Source of the DNA: Paracoccus sediminilitoris
GTDB taxonomy: Bacteria > Pseudomonadota > Alphaproteobacteria > Rhodobacterales > Rhodobacteraceae
Direction: 5' to 3'
Assembly: GCF_003259195.1 (NCBI RefSeq)
Contig: NZ_QJPK01000001.1
Location: 721,570 to 785,569 of the forward strand
DNA: 64,000 bases
A program made the translations under genes and the position numbers. Positions within the stretch are counted from its first letter, which is position 1. Each line of letters begins with the position of its first letter. Below the pieces are notes generated by a model that saw only the letters and a list, made by a program, of their open reading frames with translations, had not been told where the DNA came from and ran no database searches. This document shows, one piece after another, positions 7,667 through 16,861 of the stretch.

Positions 7667-8548
7667 TCAAGCGCGCCGCAGCTTGCGGAACCCGGCCGAG
7701 GCACCCCAGCCCGCCAGGACTGCCACCGCCAGCGACATCAGCCCGTAGAGAAGCGGCTGGTCGAAGGCCAAGTTATAGAGCCAGCGTTCCAGCCCCACCT
7801 TGCGCACCTCGATGGCGGCGCGGTGGACATCGATGACCTGGCCGTCGCGCAGCAGGAAGATCCGGGTCTTGTAATCCCCCTCCAACAGGTTGGCGGGCAA
7901 CCGGATGTCGGCCCGGAACAGCGTATCCTGCGCCAGCTCGATCCCACCCTCGTCCAGCCGGAAATGGCCGTCATCTTCGCGCAGCCGCACCATGGCCTGC
8001 GTGAAGGCCGGGGCATCCGCGACCTCGGGGGCACCCTCGAAGGCCCGCAGCGCCTGCGGCAGCGAAATGCGATAGCGGCTGTCCCATCCGGGCAGCAGAA
8101 TCTGGTCCAGGGGCCCGGTGCTGGACACGGCATAGTAGCTAGGCGCCGCACCGACCTCGACCCGTTCGGTGTTGACCCAGATGCCAAGGCGCCGCTGCTT
8201 GCGCCAGATGGTCATCGGCTGCGAAGGTGCCTCGATGGTGACGATCACGTCCAGCCGGCCTTCGGGGATCGGCGCCTCGCGGCGGATGGCGCCATAGATC
8301 AGGATCTCGGACCCGTCGAAGCTGGTGGTGATCGAGACCGAATCATCCGACAGACCCGCCACCACCTGTTCGGCCGGTTTCGGCACGTTTTCGGGGACCG
8401 CGCTGCGCGGACGGCCCGGATCGGGAAACAGCGGATAGCCCGCGCCCGTATCGTCTGCGGGCATCAGCGATCCCTGCGACTGCGCGGCAACCACCCCCGG
8501 CAGCAGCAGCGCGACGATCAGGGCGATCAGGGGGGCATGTCGGGACAT
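7667..8548 (-). CDS. TIGR02186 family exported/membrane protein
   Basis: A 293-residue protein of an alphaproteobacterial family of unknown function. It has a cleavable signal peptide (about residues 1-22, ending VVAAQ), a periplasmic beta-rich domain with the typical DDSVSITTSFDGSEILIYGA segment, and a single C-terminal membrane helix (about 265-285) with a basic end. Its start overlaps the stop of the TauE permease gene by one base, and the pair recurs together in related genomes. A role with sulfite/organosulfonate export is suggested only by that pairing. Confidence 0.8.
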   Translation of the reverse strand: MSRHAPLIALIVALLLPGVVAAQSQGSLMPADDTGAGYPLFPDPGRPRSAVPENVPKPAEQVVAGLSDDSVSITTSFDGSEILIYGAIRREAPIPEGRLDVIVTIEAPSQPMTIWRKQRRLGIWVNTERVEVGAAPSYYAVSSTGPLDQILLPGWDSRYRISLPQALRAFEGAPEVADAPAFTQAMVRLREDDGHFRLDEGGIELAQDTLFRADIRLPANLLEGDYKTRIFLLRDGQVIDVHRAAIEVRKVGLERWLYNLAFDQPLLYGLMSLAVAVLAGWGASAGFRKLRRA

Positions 8549-9462
8549 CAGCGCACCCGCGTGACGATGGAATACAGGTCATCGGGCGTCAGGAACAGAT
8601 CCAGCGCCAGCTTGGCGCAGACTGCCAGCACCAAGAGCGCCAGCAGGATCCGCAGCTGTTCGGCCCGCAGTTTCGCGCCCAGCGTGGTGCCGATCTGCGC
8701 CCCGATGACGCCCCCAACAATCAGCAGCAGCGCCAGCATCACGTCCACGGTGTTATAGCTGACGGCATGCATCAGCGTCGTGAAGGCCGTCACAAAGGTG
8801 ATCTGGAACAGCGATGTCCCCACCACCACCTTGGTCGGCATCCCCAGCAGATAGATCATCGCGGGCACCATGATGAAGCCGCCCCCGACCCCCATGATCG
8901 CCGCCAGCACGCCGACCGCCACACCCACCAGCAAGGGCGGGATGACGCTGATATAGAGCCCCGAGGTCCGGAACTTCATCTTGAAGGGCAGGCGGTGGAC
9001 CCAGTTGTGCTGATGCAGCCGCCGGCGACCGGTCGGATGTCGGGCGCGGCGCAGGGCGCGCAGGCTTTCCTGCAGCATCATCCCGCCGATCAGGCCCAGA
9101 AACACGACATAGCACAGCTGCACGACCAGCTCGACCTGGCCCAGCCGCTGCAAGATGTTGAAAACCAGAACGCCCAGACCGGACCCGATCAGCCCGCCCG
9201 CCAGCAGCACGCCCCCCATGCGGAAATCGACGGTCTTGCGCTTCATATGCGCCAGAACCCCCGAAACCGAGGACGCCACCACCTGGTTCGCGCCGGTCGC
9301 AACGGCGATGGTGGGCGGAATGCCGATGAAAAACAGCAGGGGCGTGATCAGGAAACCGCCGCCGACACCGAAAAGCCCGCTCATGACGCCGACAAGGCCG
9401 CCCAAACCCATCAGGGTGAAGGCATTGACCGAGACCTCGGCGATGGGAAGGTATATCTGCAT
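8548..9462 (-). CDS. TauE/SafE family sulfite/anion exporter
   Basis: Inner-membrane permease of 304 residues with about eight hydrophobic segments. Each half carries the family glycine-rich repeat: GGLVGVMSGLFGVGGGFLITP near the N-terminus and VGVLAAIMGVGGGFIMVPAMIYLLG in the middle. TauE/SafE members export sulfite, sulfoacetate or related anions; substrate specificity cannot be read from sequence. It is first in a two-gene operon with the TIGR02186 protein. The promoter must lie in the 206-base gap shared with divergent surE. Confidence 0.88.
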   Translation of the reverse strand: MQIYLPIAEVSVNAFTLMGLGGLVGVMSGLFGVGGGFLITPLLFFIGIPPTIAVATGANQVVASSVSGVLAHMKRKTVDFRMGGVLLAGGLIGSGLGVLVFNILQRLGQVELVVQLCYVVFLGLIGGMMLQESLRALRRARHPTGRRRLHQHNWVHRLPFKMKFRTSGLYISVIPPLLVGVAVGVLAAIMGVGGGFIMVPAMIYLLGMPTKVVVGTSLFQITFVTAFTTLMHAVSYNTVDVMLALLLIVGGVIGAQIGTTLGAKLRAEQLRILLALLVLAVCAKLALDLFLTPDDLYSIVTRVR

Positions 9463-9587
9463 ACGCGTCGCGGTCCGTTTCGTTGCGTCAAGGATGCATC
9501 GCCCCGCATGTCAGGTCAAACCGCTTTCCGCCCCCCGCCATCACGGTTGCGCATGTTCGGGTTGAAGCGCGACCATGCGACGGCTAA

Positions 9588-9621
9588 GCAAAGGCAAGGT
9601 CACATCCGCGTGCAAAGGCAA
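9588..9621 (+). repeat. Direct repeat upstream of surE
   Basis: GCAAAGGCAA occurs exactly twice, at 9588-9597 and 9612-9621, a 24-base period, in the tauE-surE divergent gap. It may be a tandem regulator site or chance; nothing else clear is seen in this gap. Confidence 0.35.
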
Positions 9622-9668
9622 AATCCCGCCGGTGCCGGACATGCAGGGCCTGATTACAAGGGGGCAGG

Positions 9669-10487
9669 ATGCGCATTCTCATCACCAATGACGACGGCAT
9701 CAACGCACCGGGCCTCGAGGTGCTGCACCAGATCGCGACGCAACTTGCCGGCCCCGACGGACAGGTCTGGACCGTGGCCCCCGCGTTCGAGCAATCGGGC
9801 GTCGGTCATTGCATCAGCTATTCCCACCCCACCATGGTCGCCGAACTGGCCCCCCGCCGCTTCGCGGCCGAGGGCAGCCCCGCCGATTGCGTGTTGGCGG
9901 CCGTCGGCGACATCATGGCCGACGCCCTGCCCGACCTGGTGCTGTCGGGCGTCAACCGCGGCAACAATGCCGGAGAGAACGCGATGTATTCCGGCACCAT
10001 TGGCGGCGCGATGGAGGCGGCCCTGCAGGGTCTTCCCGCCATCGCCCTGTCGCAATATCTGGGCCCGGAGACCGCCAAGCTGGACGATCCCTTCGAGGCC
10101 GCGCGTCTGCACGGTGCAACGGTGATCCGGCGGTTGCTGGATCATGGCGACTGGACATCGGACGCGGATTTCCGGCTGTTCTACAACATCAACTTCCCGC
10201 CCGTCGCCGCCGCGGCCGTGCAGGGCATCCGCGTCGCCCGCCAGGGCAAGCGCCACGGCAGCAGCTTCGGCGTCGTGCCGCAGACCGCGCCGAACGGGCG
10301 GCGCTTCATGTGGATCGCGGGCGGATCGCAGCAGGCGCCCGCGCAGGACGGCACCGATGTCGCGGTGAACCTGGAGGGTTATGTCTCGGTCACGCCGATG
10401 CGCGCCGATCTGACCTGCCATGATTCGCTGGTGGGCCTGGGCCGGGCGCTGAACGACCTGACCCTTCCCGGCGAGGCTGCCGAATGA
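9669..10487 (+). CDS. surE: 5'/3'-nucleotidase SurE
   Basis: Metal-dependent nucleoside monophosphate phosphatase of the SurE family, cytosolic. The 272-residue product opens with [15 protein letters not shown] (metal-binding Asp pair at residues 8-9) and has [40 protein letters not shown] and the YVSVTPM segment near the end. It is the first of a coupled surE-pcm-nlpD run; its stop overlaps the pcm start as ATGA. In many relatives serS or tat genes precede it, but here a divergent permease does. Confidence 0.97.
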   Translation: MRILITNDDGINAPGLEVLHQIATQLAGPDGQVWTVAPAFEQSGVGHCISYSHPTMVAELAPRRFAAEGSPADCVLAAVGDIMADALPDLVLSGVNRGNNAGENAMYSGTIGGAMEAALQGLPAIALSQYLGPETAKLDDPFEAARLHGATVIRRLLDHGDWTSDADFRLFYNINFPPVAAAAVQGIRVARQGKRHGSSFGVVPQTAPNGRRFMWIAGGSQQAPAQDGTDVAVNLEGYVSVTPMRADLTCHDSLVGLGRALNDLTLPGEAAE

Positions 10488-11140
10488 ACGACGAACCCCA
10501 GGACAGCCCGGCCGAACGCAAGATGCGCTTTCTGTTCCAACTGCGGTCGCGGGGCGTCACCGATCCCCGCGTGCTGGAAGCGATGGAGGGGATCGACCGC
10601 GGGCTGTTCGTACGCGGCCAGTTCGCCGACCGCGCCTATGAGGACACCCCCCTGCCCATCCCCTGCGGCCAGACGATCAGCCAGCCATCCGTGGTCGGCC
10701 TGATGACGCAGGCGCTGTCGGTCGGGCCGCGCGACACCGTGCTGGAGGTGGGCACCGGCTCGGGCTATCAGGCGGCGATCCTCTCTGGGCTGTGCCGCCG
10801 CGTCTATACCGTCGACCGCCACCGCCGCCTTGTCCAGGAGGCCGAGGCCACCTTCCGTCAACTGGGCCTGCATAATATCATCGCGCAGGTGGGCGACGGA
10901 TCGCGCGGTTTGCCCGACCAGGCCCCCTTCGACCGCATTCTTGTGACCGCCGCCGCCGAAGATCCGCCCGGCCCCTTGTTGGCACAGCTGAAGATCGGCG
11001 GTATCATGGTGGTTCCTGTCGGTCAGTCGGACGCGGTCCAGACCCTGATCCGCGTCAGCCGATCCGAAACCGGGTTCGACTATGACGAGCTGCGACAGGT
11101 CCGGTTCGTTCCGCTGGTCGAGGGGTTGGGCCAGACATGA
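10484..11140 (+). CDS. pcm: Protein-L-isoaspartate O-methyltransferase
   Basis: Repairs isoaspartyl residues in aged proteins by methylating their free carboxyl with S-adenosylmethionine. The 218 residues have the canonical substrate loop [11 protein letters not shown] (residues about 63-73), the SAM site [13 protein letters not shown] and the later FDRILVTAA motif. It overlaps surE by four bases and is followed after 36 bases by the nlpD-like gene, the conserved stress-survival cluster. A second, divergent methyltransferase gene lies at 14226-14879; this copy is the genuine PIMT by motif. Confidence 0.97.
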   Translation: MNDEPQDSPAERKMRFLFQLRSRGVTDPRVLEAMEGIDRGLFVRGQFADRAYEDTPLPIPCGQTISQPSVVGLMTQALSVGPRDTVLEVGTGSGYQAAILSGLCRRVYTVDRHRRLVQEAEATFRQLGLHNIIAQVGDGSRGLPDQAPFDRILVTAAAEDPPGPLLAQLKIGGIMVVPVGQSDAVQTLIRVSRSETGFDYDELRQVRFVPLVEGLGQT

Positions 11141-11176
11141 CCCCCGGCCGATTACAGGCAGGCTGAGGATATCATC

Positions 11177-12283
11177 ATGAAGAATGGCTCTTGTCGTGTC
11201 GCTGGCGTCGTCGTCGCGTCCCTTGCCTTGGCGTCCTGCGGCACCGAGGGCGGCTTCGACCCCGATCTGCGCGGCTGGATGAATGGCGGCCTGGACACCG
11301 CCCCGGCCGCGGCGCAGGCAGCACCCCGCCCCCAGCCGGACAACCGTGGCGTGATCACCTTTGCCAACGGCCAGGTGGCGGTCGCGCAGGCGGGCGATAC
11401 GCCGGCCACCGTCGCAGCCCGGCTGGGGCTGGATGCGGGGCAGCTGGCGTCCCATAACGCCCTGCCCGCCGATGCGCCCCTGCGCAGCGGGGCGGTGCTG
11501 GTCCTGCCCACCAAGGTCGCTCAGGGCACCGTGGCACGACCGACCGGCATCGCGGCCATCGTCACCGATCCCTTTGCCAAGGGCACGGGCACCAAAGCCG
11601 CGGCCCCCTCTCCGCAGACGCCTTCGGAACATGTCGTGGCTTCGGGCGAAACCGCATGGTCGATCGCCCGCAAATATGACGTGACGGTGCAGGATCTGGC
11701 GTCGTGGAACGGCCTGCCCGCGAATATGGACCTGCGGGTCGGACAGCGCCTGATCGTCCCCAGGCCCGGCACGAAACCCGATGTCTTGGCGACCACCGTT
11801 CCCGGCACCGGCAGCCCGACCCCCAAGCCGCCTTCTGCCGAGACCCCCCTGCCCGATGAAACCACCGCCCCTGCATCCGAACCGAAGCCGGATGCGCCGA
11901 CGACGGATCTTGGGGCGACACGGACCGCGGCGTCGGGGGGCGGACCGCTGCGGATGCCGGTTTCGGGGTCGATCATCCGGATCTATGAAAAAGGCAAAAA
12001 CGACGGCATCGACATTGCCGCCCCTTCCGGGACGCCCGTGACGGCGGCCGGGGCTGGCAGCGTGGCCGCGATCACCCGCGACACGTCCGGCGTCCCGATC
12101 ATCGTCGTCCGCCACGAAGGCGACCTGATGACGGTCTATACCGGGTTGGACGGGGTGGATGTCGCCAAGGGCGACACCGTCAGCGCGGGACAAAGCCTCG
12201 GCAAGGCCGGCAATGACGGTTTCGTCCATTTCGAGGTCCGGCGCGGTTTTGAAAGCGTGGACCCCGAAAAGATGCTGAACTGA
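11177..12283 (+). CDS. nlpD: NlpD-like lipoprotein: LysM plus degenerate M23/LytM domain
   Basis: Envelope lipoprotein, 368 residues. The signal peptide ends in the lipobox LASC (Cys near residue 20). One divergent and one clear LysM domain follow (roughly 55-115 and 150-200), then a Pro/Thr-rich linker and a C-terminal LytM fold (about 255-368). The first zinc His of active M23 enzymes is missing (NDGID in place of HxGxD) and the YxHL motif reads YTGL, while HFEVR remains. This pattern fits an amidase activator of the NlpD/EnvC type rather than a peptidase. Position after surE-pcm supports the name. Confidence 0.85.
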   Translation: MKNGSCRVAGVVVASLALASCGTEGGFDPDLRGWMNGGLDTAPAAAQAAPRPQPDNRGVITFANGQVAVAQAGDTPATVAARLGLDAGQLASHNALPADAPLRSGAVLVLPTKVAQGTVARPTGIAAIVTDPFAKGTGTKAAAPSPQTPSEHVVASGETAWSIARKYDVTVQDLASWNGLPANMDLRVGQRLIVPRPGTKPDVLATTVPGTGSPTPKPPSAETPLPDETTAPASEPKPDAPTTDLGATRTAASGGGPLRMPVSGSIIRIYEKGKNDGIDIAAPSGTPVTAAGAGSVAAITRDTSGVPIIVVRHEGDLMTVYTGLDGVDVAKGDTVSAGQSLGKAGNDGFVHFEVRRGFESVDPEKMLN

Positions 12284-12289
12284 AGCCGC

Positions 12290-12820
12290 CTAAAGGTCGA
12301 CCAGCCTGTCTTCGACCGCCATGGCGACCTGGGCACGGATCACCGCCCGCAGGTTCGCCGAGAATTTCTGCCCCATCTCGCCCTCCAGCTTTTCATGAAC
12401 GGCCGAGTGCAGCTGATCCCGCAGGTCGGGATGGGACATGACGATCCGCGCGATGTCCTGCGCCGTGGGGATGGGCGCGGGTTCCGGCTGTTCAACCGGC
12501 GGCGCAGGCTGGATGACCGGTTCCGGCACCGTAGGCGCCGGCGGTTCCAGACGGGTCAGGATGCGCGCGCAGCAGGCCTGCCAGATGCGGAACAGCGTCG
12601 GGCGCGGTGGAACGACCGACGGTTCGGCAATGCTCAGCACTGTCGGATCCGCGTCAATCATGGTGCGGATGGTGCGGACCGTAGTGCCGATATCGGCCCG
12701 CAGGCGCAGGGCGTCCGACGTCACTTGTGCGATCTGGGGGCGGGTGAAGCGGTTGCCGCGGCGCTTGCGGGACAGGCGCAGTGCGGGGGCCGGGGCGGGT
12801 TTGCGACGCGGCCTAGCCAT
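12290..12820 (-). CDS. Hypothetical protein, Pro-rich linker and helical C-terminus
   Basis: I do not recognise a family. The 176-residue product has a very basic N-terminus (RPRRK, SRKRRG), a proline/glutamate-rich middle (about residues 90-120) and a helical C-terminal segment with DIARIVMSHPDLRDQL and RAQVAMAVEDRL. The layout, a disordered linker then a short amphipathic helix bundle, loosely recalls polar scaffold proteins, but I see no firm match. It lies 24 bases after the tolC-like gene on the same strand, so is probably co-transcribed, and is convergent with nlpD with six bases between stops. Confidence 0.65.
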   Translation of the reverse strand: MARPRRKPAPAPALRLSRKRRGNRFTRPQIAQVTSDALRLRADIGTTVRTIRTMIDADPTVLSIAEPSVVPPRPTLFRIWQACCARILTRLEPPAPTVPEPVIQPAPPVEQPEPAPIPTAQDIARIVMSHPDLRDQLHSAVHEKLEGEMGQKFSANLRAVIRAQVAMAVEDRLVDL

Positions 12821-12843
12821 GCCGCAAACCACCGGTCAGAGGA

Positions 12844-14229
12844 TCAGTTGCGGCCGATGGCGCGCAGCACGCGGTCCAGGCTTTCGCCCTGCTTGCTGGT
12901 GGCCGGCGCATTGCGCACGGCGTTGTAGTATTGCGATGGGTCATAGGTCGGAATTCCCAGTTTCAGGTTTTCTACCGTCAACAGACCCATAGCAGCCAGA
13001 AGTTGATAATGCGCTAACTGCAGGTTGGATTCCGCCGTGATGCGATCGGCCCGCGCCTCCAGCAGCGATTGTTCCGCGTCCAGCACGTCCAGCGTCGTCC
13101 GCGCGCCCAGCAGGGCTTCCTCGCGCACGCCGTCATAGGCCTGCTGGGCGGCCGAGATCTGCTCGGCGATGGCGGTGATCTGCGCGCGTGCCACGTCGAT
13201 ATTCGCCCATGTCTCGCCGACCGTCTGGCTGACCTGGCGCGCCGTGTTCAACAGCGATGAGCGCACTTGGTCGCGCTGCGCCATGGCCTTGCGATGGGCC
13301 GCCGACAGGCGTCCGCCCGAATAGATCGTCTGGTTCAACCGCAGCCCGACCGAGGCATCGTTGGTGCTGCCGTAACCGCCGTTCAGCAGGGCCTGGGGTT
13401 GACGGCTGACACCGACGCCCGCCGTTCCCGACAGGGTCGGGTTGCGTTCGGCAGCGGCGGCGGCCACGCCGATTTCGGCGGCCGCGGCGCTGCGCTGCGC
13501 CTGCAACACCGAAGGATGGGTGCGCTGCGCGATGGCGCGCGCTTCGTTCAGCGTGGCGGGCAGCTTGGGCAGCGGCGGCGGCGCCGACAGCGACACGGGC
13601 AGCTTGCCCGTCACGGCCAGATAGGCCTCGCGCTGGACCTCCAGATCACCATTCGCGGCGGCCAGGCTGGCGCGGGTGGCGGCCAGCTGGGCGTCGGCCA
13701 GCGCCACGTCGGTGACGGTGATCTCGCCCACGTCGAAGCGGTCCTGGGCGGCCTGGCGTTCGCGCGACAGCACCTCGACCGAGTTCTGCTGCAGGGCGAC
13801 CTGCTGGATCGCCTCGCGCACGTTGAAATAGGCCAGCGCCGCATCCAGCAGCACCTGCTGCTCGATCGCCACAAGCGCCTGACGGGTCGCCAGAACCTGT
13901 TCCTTGGCGCCGTCGATGGCCAGCTGCGACCGACCGAAATCATAGAGCGTCAGGCTGGCGTTCAGTTCCAGCGAGGTCGAGCGACGCGTCGTGTCCCCTT
14001 CGGTCCGCGCGGCGCCATAGCTGGCGACCCATTCCACCACCGGACGCAGCGCCGCCACGGCGGCGGCGACGTCTTCGTCGGCGGCCCGCAGCACGGCCCG
14101 GTTCTGTTCGATCAGCGCCGAATGGCGGTAGGCGGCGACCATCGTGTCGGCCAGCGATTCGGCCCGCGCGGGCATGGCGGCGGCCAGCCCCAGCAGCGCA
14201 ACGCCGGCAAGGCGGGCCAGCGGCCTCAC
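12844..14229 (-). CDS. tolC: TolC family outer-membrane efflux/secretion channel
   Basis: Outer-membrane trimeric channel for type I secretion and drug efflux. The 461-residue product begins with a signal peptide ending PARAES and has the two tandem helical repeats of the family, including [16 protein letters not shown] in the first and [22 protein letters not shown] in the second, followed by [17 protein letters not shown]. The GTG start at 14229 overlaps the upstream stop as GTGA; a longer ATG frame would run inside the methyltransferase gene and lacks a signal sequence. No ABC exporter or adaptor gene adjoins. Confidence 0.92.
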   Translation of the reverse strand: MRPLARLAGVALLGLAAAMPARAESLADTMVAAYRHSALIEQNRAVLRAADEDVAAAVAALRPVVEWVASYGAARTEGDTTRRSTSLELNASLTLYDFGRSQLAIDGAKEQVLATRQALVAIEQQVLLDAALAYFNVREAIQQVALQQNSVEVLSRERQAAQDRFDVGEITVTDVALADAQLAATRASLAAANGDLEVQREAYLAVTGKLPVSLSAPPPLPKLPATLNEARAIAQRTHPSVLQAQRSAAAAEIGVAAAAAERNPTLSGTAGVGVSRQPQALLNGGYGSTNDASVGLRLNQTIYSGGRLSAAHRKAMAQRDQVRSSLLNTARQVSQTVGETWANIDVARAQITAIAEQISAAQQAYDGVREEALLGARTTLDVLDAEQSLLEARADRITAESNLQLAHYQLLAAMGLLTVENLKLGIPTYDPSQYYNAVRNAPATSKQGESLDRVLRAIGRN

Positions 14230-14879
14230 AGAGAGAACCCTCGGGCGCGATCGAAACCCTTCAGCATCGGCGCATTGGCATTGAAGCAATAGCGCCAGCT
14301 GACGCGGCCGTTCAGCCGGTGCCCGATGCGGGCGACCCCCAGATTGCCTTCGCGGAACAGGGCCGCGATGCGGCCGCCATCGCGCAGCTGGTCCATGATC
14401 GCGGGGGGAACATCCTCGACCGCACCCTCGATCAGGATGACGTCATAGGGGCCCTGCTTGGGGGCGCCTTCGGTCAGCTCGGCCTTCAGGACCGCGACGT
14501 TGTGCATGCCGGCATCCGACAGGCGCGTCTCGGCCTCGGCCGCCAGCTCCTCGCTGTCCTCGATGGCGACGACCGCCTCGGCCATGCGCGACATCACCGC
14601 GGCCGAATAGCCATAGCCGCAGCCCAGATCCAGAACCAGCTCGTCGGGCTGGATGTCCAGCGCATCGACCAGCTTGGCCAGCGTGCGCGGTTCCAGCAGC
14701 ACGCGGCCGTTGCCAATGTCCAGATTCTCACCGGAATAGGCGACCGAGCGGCGGCTGGCCGGAACGAAGTCCTCGCGCGGGATGTCCAGCATCGCCTCGA
14801 TCACCGGGAATTTGGTCACGTCACTGGGGCGGACCTGCGTGTCCACCATCATCGTGCGCCGGGTGGCGAAATCGCTCAT
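14226..14879 (-). CDS. Divergent PIMT-like SAM methyltransferase
   Basis: A 217-residue protein of the protein-L-isoaspartate methyltransferase family by overall fold: SAM site [19 protein letters not shown], acidic residue after VVAIEDSE, and [11 protein letters not shown]. The canonical substrate loop (GQTxSxP) is replaced by [14 protein letters not shown], so true isoaspartate repair is doubtful. It is coupled by a GTGA overlap to the tolC-like gene, an arrangement known in other alphaproteobacteria. An envelope-linked substrate is possible but unproven. It is commonly annotated pcm, but the true pcm is at 10484-11140. Confidence 0.82.
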   Translation of the reverse strand: MSDFATRRTMMVDTQVRPSDVTKFPVIEAMLDIPREDFVPASRRSVAYSGENLDIGNGRVLLEPRTLAKLVDALDIQPDELVLDLGCGYGYSAAVMSRMAEAVVAIEDSEELAAEAETRLSDAGMHNVAVLKAELTEGAPKQGPYDVILIEGAVEDVPPAIMDQLRDGGRIAALFREGNLGVARIGHRLNGRVSWRYCFNANAPMLKGFDRARGFSL

Positions 14880-15028
14880 GTCGGGGAACCTCTGCTCGAC
14901 CTCTTTGACCGCTTATTGCCATGTTTGCACGAACTGGGCAACGCCGGACGTGACAGGTCGCGGCATCGGTCAGATCGCGTCTTGCAAGGCGCCGCGCAAT
15001 CCATTAAGCCATGCCCACTCTCGACGGC

Positions 15029-15102
15029 GGTGGGTTGGCGGAGAGGTTACGCACCGGATTGCAAATCCGTGAAGACCGGTTCGATTCCGGTACCCACCTC
15101 CA
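15029..15102 (+). tRNA. tRNA-Cys (anticodon GCA)
   Basis: The acceptor stem GGTGGGT/ACCCACC, D arm GCG/CGC, anticodon loop TTGCAAA (GCA at 15061-15063), and T arm ACCGG/CCGGT fold as a cloverleaf. The discriminator is U and CCA is encoded. One C-U mismatch closes the anticodon stem. It lies 29 bases before the Kdo transferase gene on the same strand. Confidence 0.95.
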
Positions 15103-15131
15103 CTTCGACCCGACGCGAGGGTGACTTTCCC

Positions 15132-16334
15132 ATGATCTATACCGCAACGACCCGCATCGCAGAAGCCGCGCTGCGGCTGCGCGCGGGCCTGGGCGGACCG
15201 GCCACCCTGCGCGAGAGGCTGGTTTCCGGCCCGCGACCCGATCCCGCCACGATCTGGGTGCATGGCGCGTCGGTGGGCGAACTGACATCGGCGCGGCAGG
15301 TGATCCACCTTCTGGCGCAACGCCATTCCGTGCAGATCACCGCCAACAGCGAAACGGGGCGCGATCTTGCGGCGGGCTGGGGTCTGCCCGCGATGCTGGC
15401 CCCCCTGGACCTGCCCGGATCACTGGACCGCTTTCTGGGCGCCTGCCGCCCCCGTCTGGCCGTCAGCATCGAGGCCGAGTTCTGGCCATTGCGGTCGCGC
15501 CTGCTGGCCGAACGCGGCGTGGCGCAGGCCCTGATCGGTGCACGGCTGTCGGAACGGTCGGCCGGAACCTGGGGTCGATTCCCGCGCATCATCCGCCCCA
15601 TGCTGGGCCGAATCGCGGCACTGTCGGCCCAGGACCAGGCCAGCGAGGCCCGCCTGCTGACGCTTGGGCTGCCCAGTTCGGCGCTGTTGCCCCGGCTGGA
15701 CCTGAAACTGCTGGACCCGGCCTCGGTGCCCGCGCCGCCCGATGCCCCCTTGCGCAACGCGACGCTGCTGGCGGCCTCGACCCATGAGGGCGAGGATGCG
15801 CCGATCCTGGATGCCTTCCTGACGGCCCGCGCCGAACGTCCCGAATTGCGCCTGATCCTGGCCCCGCGCCATCCGGACCGTGGCGACGCCATCGCGGCAC
15901 TGATCGCCGCGCGCGGGATCGCGGTGTCACGCCGCAGCGCCGGGGCCGACCTGCCCCCCGCCGGGGGCGTCCTGCTGGCCGATACCTTGGGCGAGATGCC
16001 CCGCTGGTATGCCGCCGCCGGCATCTGCATCATTGGCGGATCGTTCCGCGACCATGGGGGGCACACGCCCTGGGAACCGGCAGCACGGGCCTGCGCGCTG
16101 CTGCATGGGCCGCATACCGCCAATTTCGCCGAGGCCTTCGCGGCCCTTCAGGGGGCCGGCGGCGCGCTGCCGGTCACGGCCGAAGACATGGCGTCACATA
16201 TCCTGCGCCTCGCCGCCGATGCCGACCTGGCACGGCGCATGGGCCACGCCGCGCGGCAGTTGCTGATCGCGCGTGCGGGCGATCCCGCTGCGCTGGTGTC
16301 GCGGCTGGACGAACTTGCACAGCGGCCCGCCTGA
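15132..16334 (+). CDS. waaA: 3-deoxy-D-manno-octulosonic acid transferase (Kdo transferase)
   Basis: Glycosyltransferase (GT-B) that adds Kdo from CMP-Kdo to lipid A precursor at the inner membrane. The 400 residues include the N-terminal WVHGASVGELTSA motif with the catalytic Glu, SIEAEFWP, LAPRHPDRG and the donor-site region CIIGGSFRDHGGHTPWEPA. It is slightly shorter than typical enzymes and has no obvious N-terminal membrane anchor, so it may be a short-form Kdo transferase or a related paralogue. The ATG at 15132 follows the tRNA-Cys gene; upstream frame continuation runs across the tRNA and is not coding. Confidence 0.87.
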   Translation: MIYTATTRIAEAALRLRAGLGGPATLRERLVSGPRPDPATIWVHGASVGELTSARQVIHLLAQRHSVQITANSETGRDLAAGWGLPAMLAPLDLPGSLDRFLGACRPRLAVSIEAEFWPLRSRLLAERGVAQALIGARLSERSAGTWGRFPRIIRPMLGRIAALSAQDQASEARLLTLGLPSSALLPRLDLKLLDPASVPAPPDAPLRNATLLAASTHEGEDAPILDAFLTARAERPELRLILAPRHPDRGDAIAALIAARGIAVSRRSAGADLPPAGGVLLADTLGEMPRWYAAAGICIIGGSFRDHGGHTPWEPAARACALLHGPHTANFAEAFAALQGAGGALPVTAEDMASHILRLAADADLARRMGHAARQLLIARAGDPAALVSRLDELAQRPA

Positions 16335-16369
16335 CCCGATATAGACGGGATGACGGAAGGATTTCTGCG

Positions 16370-16777
16370 ATGATCCGCTATGCCCTGCGCTGCGCCAATG
16401 GACATGATTTCGACAGCTGGTTCCGGTCCTCGGACGGCTATGACGCCATGCGCGCGGCAGGCCAGGTGTCCTGCGGGACCTGCGGATCGACCGAGGTGCA
16501 AAAGGCTCTGATGGCGCCCGCCGTGTCCGAACCGCGCCCGATCACCAAGCCGAAATCGCCGGACGAAACCGCGTTGGACAAGCTTCGCCAGCATGTCGAG
16601 AAGACGTCGGACTATGTCGGCAGCAATTTCGTCGCCGAAGCCCGCGCCATGCATCAGGGCAGCCGCCCCGAGCGCGCCATCCACGGAGAGGCCCGTATCG
16701 AGGAGGCCCGCAAGCTGATCGAGGACGGCGTCCCGATTGCCCCGCTGCCCTTCCTTCCACGGCAGAAGGCGAACTGA
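16370..16777 (+). CDS. DUF1178 family protein
   Basis: Conserved protein of unknown function, 135 residues, typical of alpha- and betaproteobacteria. The N-terminus looks like a small zinc ribbon: Cys8 in MIRYALRCANGHDF and CGTC near residues 36-39, with GHDFDSWFRSSDGYD between. The C-terminal part has GEARIEEARKLIEDGVPIAPLPFLPRQK, the family signature end. It lies 35 bases after the Kdo transferase gene, possibly in one operon. Confidence 0.88.
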   Translation: MIRYALRCANGHDFDSWFRSSDGYDAMRAAGQVSCGTCGSTEVQKALMAPAVSEPRPITKPKSPDETALDKLRQHVEKTSDYVGSNFVAEARAMHQGSRPERAIHGEARIEEARKLIEDGVPIAPLPFLPRQKAN

Positions 16778-16861
16778 TCTTGCGCGAACAGGGCCTTGCC
16801 CTTTCGCCTTTCCACCCATACAAGCCCCGCCGACAAACAACCTTTGGCTGGGGGCCCGTAT

